Assembly: GCA_030425055.1 (NCBI GenBank) | Contig: JAUHVN010000072.1 | Coordinates: forward strand, 1-10,635 | DNA from: Actinomycetes bacterium | GTDB lineage: Bacteria > Actinomycetota > Actinomycetes > Actinomycetales > Microbacteriaceae | Reading direction: 5' to 3' | Length of the DNA: 10,635 bases | In this document: positions 5,975 through 10,635 of the stretch, piece by piece | How positions within the stretch are numbered: the first letter of the stretch is position 1 | Layout of the letters: each line of letters opens with the position of its first letter | The notes under the pieces: model-generated | What the model was told of the DNA's origin: nothing | Database searches by the model: none | What the model saw: the letters and a program-made list of their open reading frames with translations, nothing else | Program-made: the position numbers and the translations under genes

Positions 5975-6645
5975 GCGCGCCCTTGCCTGCGACATCGAGC
6001 AAGTCGGAGCAGGCGTACTCCTGGATCCGCGAACGGATCGGTCGGAGCGAGTACGGCCCCGGCTATCGACTCGTGCTGGGCACCATCGCCGACGCGCTCG
6101 ATATGAGCGTCGTCCCGGTGCGCGAGGCCGTCCGACGGCTCGAGGCCGAGGGCCTCGTCACATTCGAGCGGAACGTCGGGGCCCGGGTGGCCGTCGTCGA
6201 CGAGACCGAGTACGTGTACACGATGCAGACGCTCGGCGTCGTGGAAGGAGTCGCGACCGCCCTGTCGGCGCCTCACCTCACCGACGCCGACCTCGACCGC
6301 GCGCTCGAGGTCAACGGTCGCATGGAGCGGCTTCTCGAGCACTTCGACGCGCACACCTTCACTCTGCTCAACCAGCAGTTCCACTCGGTGCTCTACGAGA
6401 CCTGCCCGAACCCCCACCTCCTCGACCTGGTCCACCGCGGCTGGAACCGGCTATCGGGCATCCGCGACTCCACCTTCGCGTTCGTTCCCGGACGCGCACA
6501 CCATTCGGTCGAGGAGCACGCCGAGATCATCGATCTCATCCGCGCGGGCGCCGATCCGCTCGACATCGAGCTCGCCGCCCGGCAGCACCGCTGGCGCACG
6601 CTGGACGCCTTCATCTCCTCCCGCCATCCCGACACTCTCGACTGA
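5971..6645 (+). CDS. GntR-family regulator, FCD (FadR-type) subgroup
   Basis: 224 aa. The N-terminal winged helix-turn-helix (about 10-76) reads ERIGRSEYGPGYRL, then LGTIADALDMSVVPVREAVR (36-55) and RRLEAEGLVTFERNVGARV, the GntR signature. The C-terminal helical FCD domain (about 85-215) keeps the three metal-binding-type histidines: H138 in NQQFHSVLYE, H183 in EEHAEIIDLI and H206 in AARQHRWRTLDAF. The position commonly held by Asp four residues before H138 is Asn134. The domain likely binds a carboxylic acid, as is known for FCD regulators of acid catabolism. The ATG is chosen for its ATGA overlap with the upstream stop, which implies translational coupling; an in-frame ATG at 5938 would give a 37-nt overlap. 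It is unusual to find the regulator inside the catabolic operon. It may act as a second, feedback regulator beside IclR; its target site was not recognised. Confidence 0.9.
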   Translation: MSAPLPATSSKSEQAYSWIRERIGRSEYGPGYRLVLGTIADALDMSVVPVREAVRRLEAEGLVTFERNVGARVAVVDETEYVYTMQTLGVVEGVATALSAPHLTDADLDRALEVNGRMERLLEHFDAHTFTLLNQQFHSVLYETCPNPHLLDLVHRGWNRLSGIRDSTFAFVPGRAHHSVEEHAEIIDLIRAGADPLDIELAARQHRWRTLDAFISSRHPDTLD

Positions 6646-6666
6646 ATCTTTCGAAGGGGAACTCCC

Positions 6667-8226
6667 ATGACCGACACCGCCCTGGTCGCATCGCAGCGAC
6701 ACGTGCCCGCCGACCTTCCCACCCGCATCCAGCACTACATCGACGGCGAGTTCGTCCACTCGATCGACGGCGACACGTTCGACGTGCTCGACCCGGTCTC
6801 GAACAAGGTGTACCTGCAGGCCGCTGCCGGCAAGAAGGCCGACATCGACCTCGCTGTCGCCGCCGCCGCGCGCGCGTTCACGGAAGGGCCGTGGCCTCGG
6901 ATGCTGCCGCGCGAGCGCAGCCGGGTGCTCCACCGGATCGCCGACATCGTCGAATCGCGCGACCAGCGCCTGGCGGAGCTGGAATCCTTCGACTCGGGTC
7001 TTCCGATCACCCAGGCCCTCGGCCAGGCGCGCCGCGCGGCCGAGAACTTCCGATTCTTCGCGGACCTGATCGTCGCGCAGGCCGACGACACCTTCAAGGT
7101 TCCGAATCGCCAGATCAACTACGTCAACCGCAAGCCGATCGGCGTCGCCGGGCTCATCACGCCGTGGAACACGCCGTTCATGCTCGAGTCGTGGAAGCTG
7201 GGGCCGGCGCTCGCCACCGGCAACACCGTCGTGCTCAAGCCCGCCGAGTTCACCCCGCTGTCGGCGTCGCTGTGGGCCGGCATCTTCGAGGAGGCGGGGC
7301 TCCCGAAGGGCGTCTTCAACCTCGTCAACGGCCTCGGCGAAGACGCCGGCGACGCGCTCGTGAAGCACCCCGACGTCCCGCTGATCTCGTTCACCGGCGA
7401 GAGCCGCACCGGCCAGATCATCTTCGGCAACGCCGCCCCCTACCTCAAGGGCCTGTCGATGGAGCTGGGAGGCAAGTCCCCCGCCGTGGTGTTCGCCGAC
7501 GCCGACCTCGATGCGGCGATCGACGCCACCATCTTCGGCGTCTTCTCGCTCAACGGCGAGCGCTGCACCGCGGGCAGCCGCATCATCGTGCAGCGCGAGG
7601 TCTACGACGATTTTGTCGAGCGCTATGCCGCCCAGGCGGCGCGGGTGAAGGTCGGCTACCCCCACGATCCCGCGACCGAGGTCGGTGCGCTCGTGCACCC
7701 GGAGCACTACGACAAAGTCATGAGCTACGTCGAGATCGGCAAGACCGAGGGGCGCCTGGTCGCCGGCGGCGGCCGGCCCGAGGGCTTCGACGAAGGCAAC
7801 TTCATCGCACCGACCGTGTTCGCCGACGTCCCGCCGGATGCGCGCATCTTCCAGGAGGAGATCTTCGGCCCGGTCGTGGCGATCACCCCGTTCGACACGG
7901 ACGAAGAGGCGCTGGCCCTGGCCAACAACACCAAGTACGGTCTGGCCGCCTACATCTGGACCAACGACCTCAAGCGTGCGCACAACTTCGCGCAGTCGGT
8001 CGAGGCCGGCATGGTGTGGCTCAACTCGAACAACGTGCGCGACCTGCGCACCCCGTTCGGCGGCGTCAAGGCCTCGGGCCTCGGCCACGAGGGCGGCTAC
8101 CGCTCGATCGACTTCTACACCGACCAGCAGTCGGTGCACATCACCCTGGGCGAGGTCCACAACCCGACGTTCGGCAAGCAGGAGCACCACGATGCGACCG
8201 ACCTCGACGACCCCGACCCCCGCTGA
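6667..8226 (+). CDS. hpaE: 5-carboxymethyl-2-hydroxymuconate semialdehyde dehydrogenase
   Basis: NAD-dependent aldehyde dehydrogenase of 519 aa that would oxidise the HpaD ring-cleavage product (CHMS) to 5-carboxymethyl-2-hydroxymuconate. The ALDH catalytic set is intact: N168 in ITPWNTPF, K191 in VVLKPAE, E266 in SMELGGKSP, C300 in NGERCTAGS, and the EIFGPV motif at 399-404. Residues PWPRMLPRERSRVLHRIADI and the ending GGVKASGLGHEGGYRSIDFY are typical of the HpaE/HpcC group of hydroxymuconic semialdehyde dehydrogenases. It is some 30 residues longer than E. coli HpaE as I recall it, the extra being N-terminal and a polar tail (TFGKQEHHDATDLDDPDPR). An AAGGGGA-type RBS precedes the ATG. It starts 21 bp after gntR and is followed by hpaD, after a hairpin. 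The specific substrate is assigned from neighbours as much as from sequence. Confidence 0.9.
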   Translation: MTDTALVASQRHVPADLPTRIQHYIDGEFVHSIDGDTFDVLDPVSNKVYLQAAAGKKADIDLAVAAAARAFTEGPWPRMLPRERSRVLHRIADIVESRDQRLAELESFDSGLPITQALGQARRAAENFRFFADLIVAQADDTFKVPNRQINYVNRKPIGVAGLITPWNTPFMLESWKLGPALATGNTVVLKPAEFTPLSASLWAGIFEEAGLPKGVFNLVNGLGEDAGDALVKHPDVPLISFTGESRTGQIIFGNAAPYLKGLSMELGGKSPAVVFADADLDAAIDATIFGVFSLNGERCTAGSRIIVQREVYDDFVERYAAQAARVKVGYPHDPATEVGALVHPEHYDKVMSYVEIGKTEGRLVAGGGRPEGFDEGNFIAPTVFADVPPDARIFQEEIFGPVVAITPFDTDEEALALANNTKYGLAAYIWTNDLKRAHNFAQSVEAGMVWLNSNNVRDLRTPFGGVKASGLGHEGGYRSIDFYTDQQSVHITLGEVHNPTFGKQEHHDATDLDDPDPR

Positions 8227-8227
8227 C

Positions 8228-8264
8228 CGGGAGCGGCCGCGCTCTCATCCCGCCGCCGCTCCCG
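8228..8264 (+). other. Perfect 10-bp GC-rich hairpin between hpaE and hpaD
   Basis: CGGGAGCGGC (8228-8237) pairs exactly with GCCGCTCCCG (8255-8264) around a 17-nt loop, starting one base after the hpaE stop. No T-tract follows (ACCACACATC), so it is not a standard intrinsic terminator. The 77-bp hpaE-hpaD spacer is the longest in the operon. Possible roles are mRNA 3'-end protection or processing, partial termination, or setting unequal hpaE and hpaD expression. Function is inferred only. Confidence 0.6.
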
Positions 8265-8303
8265 CACCACACATCACCATCGACCCAAAGCAAGGACGCT
8301 GAC

Positions 8304-9467
8304 ATGACCGCCCAGACCGACAAGACCCTGACATCCTCCGGCTTCTCCGTGAGCCAGGAGGCCCCGATCCACACCGACAACCCGATCCCGACGCCGTCGT
8401 CGCCGGCGCCCGACATCCTGCGCTGCGCCTACATGGAGCTGGTCGTCACCGACCTCGCCGTGTCCCGCGCGTTCTACGTCGACGTCCTCGGCCTCTACGT
8501 CACCGAGGAGGACGACACCACGGTCTACCTCCGCTCCACCGAGGAGTTCATCCACCACAACCTCGTGCTCCGCCAGGGACCCATCGCCGCCGTCGCCGCG
8601 TTCTCGTACCGCGTCCGCACCCCCGAAGACCTCGACAAGGCTGTCGCGTTCTACACCGAGCTCGGCTGCCGCGTCGAGCGCAAAGCCGACGGCTACACGA
8701 AGGGCATCGGCGACTCCGTGCGCGTCACCGACCCGCTCGGCTTCCCCTACGAATTCTTCTACGCCACCGAGCACGTCGAGCGACTGTCATGGCGCTACGA
8801 CCTCCACACGCCGGGCGAGCTGGTGCGCCTGGACCACTTCAACCAGGTCACTCCCGACGTCCCGCGCGCGACGAAGTTCATGCAGGACCTCGGCTTCCGC
8901 GTCACCGAAGACATCCAGGACGAGGCCGGCACCGTCTACGCGGCCTGGATGCGCCGCAAGCCCACCGTGCACGACACCGCCATGACCGGCGGCGACGGCC
9001 CCCGCATGCACCACGTCGCCTTCGCGACGCACGAGAAGCACAACATCCTCGCGATCTGCGACAAGCTCGGCGCGCTGCGCATGTCGGACCGCATCGAGCG
9101 CGGCCCCGGCCGCCACGGCGTCTCGAACGCGTTCTACCTGTACCTGCGCGATCCCGACGGCCACCGCGTCGAGATCTACACGCAGGACTACTACACCGGC
9201 GACCCCGACAACCCCGTCATCACCTGGGACGTGCACGACAACCAGCGCCGCGACTGGTGGGGCAACCCCGTCGTGCCGACCTGGTACACCGAGGCATCGC
9301 TCGTGCTCGACCTCGACGGCAACCCGCAGCCGGTCATCGCCCGCACCGACGACTCCGAGATGGCCGTGACCATCGGCGCCGACGGCTTCTCGTACACGCG
9401 TCCGGACGACGCCGACGAGATGCCCGCATGGAAGCTCGGCGAGTACAAGCTCGGCCACCAGCTGTAG
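8304..9467 (+). CDS. hpaD: Homoprotocatechuate (3,4-dihydroxyphenylacetate) 2,3-dioxygenase
   Basis: Extradiol ring-cleavage dioxygenase of the vicinal-oxygen-chelate fold, 387 aa. It opens homoprotocatechuate next to the diol to give 5-carboxymethyl-2-hydroxymuconate semialdehyde, the substrate of HpaE. The remembered active-site residues of Brevibacterium fuscum HPCD all appear at a constant offset of 23: metal ligands H178 (RLDHFN), H237 (MHHVAF) and E290 (GHRVEIY), and second-sphere N180, H223, R266, H271, Y280, R316 and W327. The body (RCAYMELVVTD to the C-terminus) aligns closely in memory to HPCD and to the Mn enzyme MndD of Arthrobacter, so Fe versus Mn cannot be decided. The offset reflects a 23-residue N-terminal extension rich in Ser/Thr/Pro. 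The ATG has AAGGA 7 nt upstream and no better internal start exists, so the extension looks real. hpaH follows after 9 bp. Confidence 0.95.
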   Translation: MTAQTDKTLTSSGFSVSQEAPIHTDNPIPTPSSPAPDILRCAYMELVVTDLAVSRAFYVDVLGLYVTEEDDTTVYLRSTEEFIHHNLVLRQGPIAAVAAFSYRVRTPEDLDKAVAFYTELGCRVERKADGYTKGIGDSVRVTDPLGFPYEFFYATEHVERLSWRYDLHTPGELVRLDHFNQVTPDVPRATKFMQDLGFRVTEDIQDEAGTVYAAWMRRKPTVHDTAMTGGDGPRMHHVAFATHEKHNILAICDKLGALRMSDRIERGPGRHGVSNAFYLYLRDPDGHRVEIYTQDYYTGDPDNPVITWDVHDNQRRDWWGNPVVPTWYTEASLVLDLDGNPQPVIARTDDSEMAVTIGADGFSYTRPDDADEMPAWKLGEYKLGHQL

Positions 9468-9476
9468 GGTCGGCGG

Positions 9477-10262
9477 ATGCTGACACCCGAGCAGATCGCG
9501 TCGATCGCCGACGAACTGGCCGAGGCGGATCGCAGCCACGGTGTGATCCCCCGGATCACCGCACGCTACCCCGAGGCGACCGTCGAGGACTCGTATGCGA
9601 TCCAGGGCGTGTGGCGCGACACGAACCTCGCCGCAGGTCGGCGTCTGGTGGGGAGGAAGATCGGCCTCACCTCGAAGGCCATGCAGCAGGCGACCGGCAT
9701 CTCGGAACCCGACTACGGCGTCATGTTCGACGACACCGTGTACCCGTCGGGTGCCGAGATCCCGGTCGACCACTTCTCGAACGTGCGGATCGAGGTCGAG
9801 CTCGCGTTCGTCCTCAAGACGCCGCTCGAGGGCCCCGACTGCACCCTCGAAGACGCGCTCGCTGCGATCGAATACGCCGTGCCCGCCCTCGAGGTGCTCA
9901 ACTCGCACATAGAGCTCGAGGGCCGCACGATCGTCGACACGATCAGCGACAATGCCGCGTACGGCGCGATGGTGCTCGGCGATGTGCACCGGAGCCCTGA
10001 CGAGATCGACCTGCGCTGGGTGCCCGGCGTGCTCTCCCGCAACGGCGAGATCGAAGAGACCGGCGTCGCCGCCGGCGTGCTCGGGCACCCGGCGACGGGC
10101 GTCGCGTGGCTGGCGAACAAGTTCCACCAGCACGGCGCGCGACTCGAAGCGGGCGAGATCATCCTGGCAGGCTCGTTCACGAGACCGATGTGGGTCTCGC
10201 GCGGCGACGCCGTGCACTGCGACTTCGGACCGATGGGAACCATCTCATGCCGCTTCGTCTGA
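9477..10262 (+). CDS. hpaH: 2-oxo-hept-4-ene-1,7-dioate hydratase
   Basis: 261-aa metal-dependent hydratase of the FAH/MhpD-like fold, adding water to 2-oxohept-enedioate to give 4-hydroxy-2-oxoheptane-1,7-dioate, the HpaI substrate. Strong family segments are GRKIGLTSKAMQ (59-70), ISEPDYGVMFDD (75-86), RIEVELAF (104-111), DTISDNAAYG (154-163), EETGVAAGVLGHPATGVAWL (193-212) and the exact family ending ISCRFV. Metal-site residues E106, E108 and E139 sit at the same numbers I recall for E. coli HpaH. Length equals the usual for HpaH (about 260-267). The start is nearly contiguous with hpaD (9-bp gap) with a modest RBS AGGG at 9466-9469, suggesting coupling. The 3' end overlaps hpaI by 16 nt. 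Function is confident because pathway neighbours on both sides agree. Confidence 0.95.
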   Translation: MLTPEQIASIADELAEADRSHGVIPRITARYPEATVEDSYAIQGVWRDTNLAAGRRLVGRKIGLTSKAMQQATGISEPDYGVMFDDTVYPSGAEIPVDHFSNVRIEVELAFVLKTPLEGPDCTLEDALAAIEYAVPALEVLNSHIELEGRTIVDTISDNAAYGAMVLGDVHRSPDEIDLRWVPGVLSRNGEIEETGVAAGVLGHPATGVAWLANKFHQHGARLEAGEIILAGSFTRPMWVSRGDAVHCDFGPMGTISCRFV

Positions 10263-10635
10263 CCCCGACCTTCCGCAACGACCTGGCCGCGGCATCCCGA
10301 CCCCTCGCCGGGATGTGGGTGTGCACCGGCTCGCCGCTCGTGGCCGAGATCGTCGCCGGCTCGGGCCTGGACTGGCTGCTCATCGACATGGAGCACGCCC
10401 CCAACGGCCTCGAGTCGGTTCTCGCGCAACTCCAGGCGGTCGCGGCGTACCCGATCACCCCGCTGGTGCGCGTGCCGTCGAACGACACGGTGACGATCAA
10501 GCAGGTCCTCGATCTCGGCGCCCAGAACCTCCTCGTGCCCATGGTCAACAGCGCGGCGGATGCCGAGGCCGCCGTCGCCGCCGTGCGCTACCCGCCACGG
10601 GGTCACCGGGGCGTGGGCTCGGCGCTCGGCCGCTC
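10247..10635 (+). CDS. hpaI: 4-hydroxy-2-oxoheptane-1,7-dioate aldolase, N-terminal part (cut by window edge)
   Basis: Class II, divalent-metal aldolase of the HpcH/HpaI family that splits 4-hydroxy-2-oxoheptanedioate to pyruvate and succinate semialdehyde, the last step of the HPC pathway. 129 codons are visible. Recognisable segments are LAGMWVCTGSPLVAEIVAGS, LLIDMEHAPN (44-53) with the catalytic-type H50, TPLVRVP with R75, LLVPMVNSAADAEAAV and RYPPRGHRGVGSALGR. H50 and R75 correspond to H45 and R70 of E. coli HpaI with a constant offset of 5. The metal ligands (Glu and Asp in the second half) lie beyond the window. The ATG at 10247 follows GGGAA by 7 nt and overlaps the hpaH 3' end by 16 nt in a different frame, a sign of translational coupling. 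The remaining pathway genes, including any hpaF, may lie further downstream. Confidence 0.95.
   Translation, partial: MPLRLTPTFRNDLAAASRPLAGMWVCTGSPLVAEIVAGSGLDWLLIDMEHAPNGLESVLAQLQAVAAYPITPLVRVPSNDTVTIKQVLDLGAQNLLVPMVNSAADAEAAVAAVRYPPRGHRGVGSALGR

Noticed and set aside
6451..8190. 579-aa open frame on the minus strand opposite hpaE and the gntR 3' end
   Set aside because: Val/Asp/Gly/Arg-rich antisense frame without recognisable domains; the plus-strand ALDH has all catalytic residues.
8228..8264. hpaE-hpaD hairpin as an intrinsic terminator
   Set aside because: No T-run after the stem, and hpaD-H-I belong functionally to the same pathway.
8787..10217. 476-aa open frame on the minus strand opposite hpaD and hpaH
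   Set aside because: Same antisense artefact; both plus-strand genes have full active sites and expected lengths.
1..10635. CRISPR arrays, tRNA/rRNA genes, insertion sequences or phage genes
   Set aside because: No spaced direct repeats, no cloverleaf or rRNA-like stretches and no transposase or integrase motifs seen on either strand.

Overview
The window is high-GC DNA with tightly packed genes, GC-ending codons, GGAGG-type ribosome binding sites and several 4-16 nt gene overlaps. This fits an actinobacterium. Micrococcales, perhaps Microbacteriaceae, is my best guess, because the dioxygenase matches the Arthrobacter/Brevibacterium homoprotocatechuate dioxygenases as I remember them. The taxonomy is an inference, not something I could search.

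Left end (1-1364): the 5' part of an MFS transporter gene on the minus strand faces away from a TetR-family regulator on the plus strand. Their intergenic region carries two matching 15-bp inverted repeats (TAACC-N5-GGTTA), which are probably the TetR operators. Substrate and inducer are unknown, and a link to the catabolic cluster is not shown.

Middle (1399-4480): a 657-aa MobA-like FAD aromatic hydroxylase on the minus strand is divergent from an IclR-family regulator. The shared intergenic region has a TTCGAATACGACG motif that recurs exactly upstream of the catabolic operon at 4452-4464, and a CATATACGA motif that also recurs there. This suggests one regulator controls both promoters.

Right part (4481-10635): a plus-strand operon for the homoprotocatechuate (3,4-dihydroxyphenylacetate, HPC) meta-cleavage pathway. 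In order it holds a FAH-domain/RraA-like-domain fusion, a GntR/FCD regulator, hpaE (CHMS dehydrogenase), hpaD (HPC 2,3-dioxygenase), hpaH (hydratase) and the 5' part of hpaI (aldolase, cut by the window edge). The proposed flow is: phenolic acid, hydroxylated by the MobA-like enzyme, to HPC; HpaD ring cleavage; HpaE oxidation; isomerisation and decarboxylation (probably the FAH-RraA fusion, with a separate HpaF-type isomerase not seen here); HpaH hydration; HpaI cleavage to pyruvate and succinate semialdehyde.

The most unusual points are the FAH-RraA fusion, whose RraA half keeps the catalytic D-X20-R-D spacing where other organisms use a double-FAH HpaG, and a MobA-like single-component flavoprotein where HpaBC would be expected. 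I saw no tRNA, rRNA, CRISPR array, insertion sequence or other mobile element. No stretch over 300 bp lacks a gene; the longest is the 236-bp gap at 4245-4480, which holds the operon promoter region.
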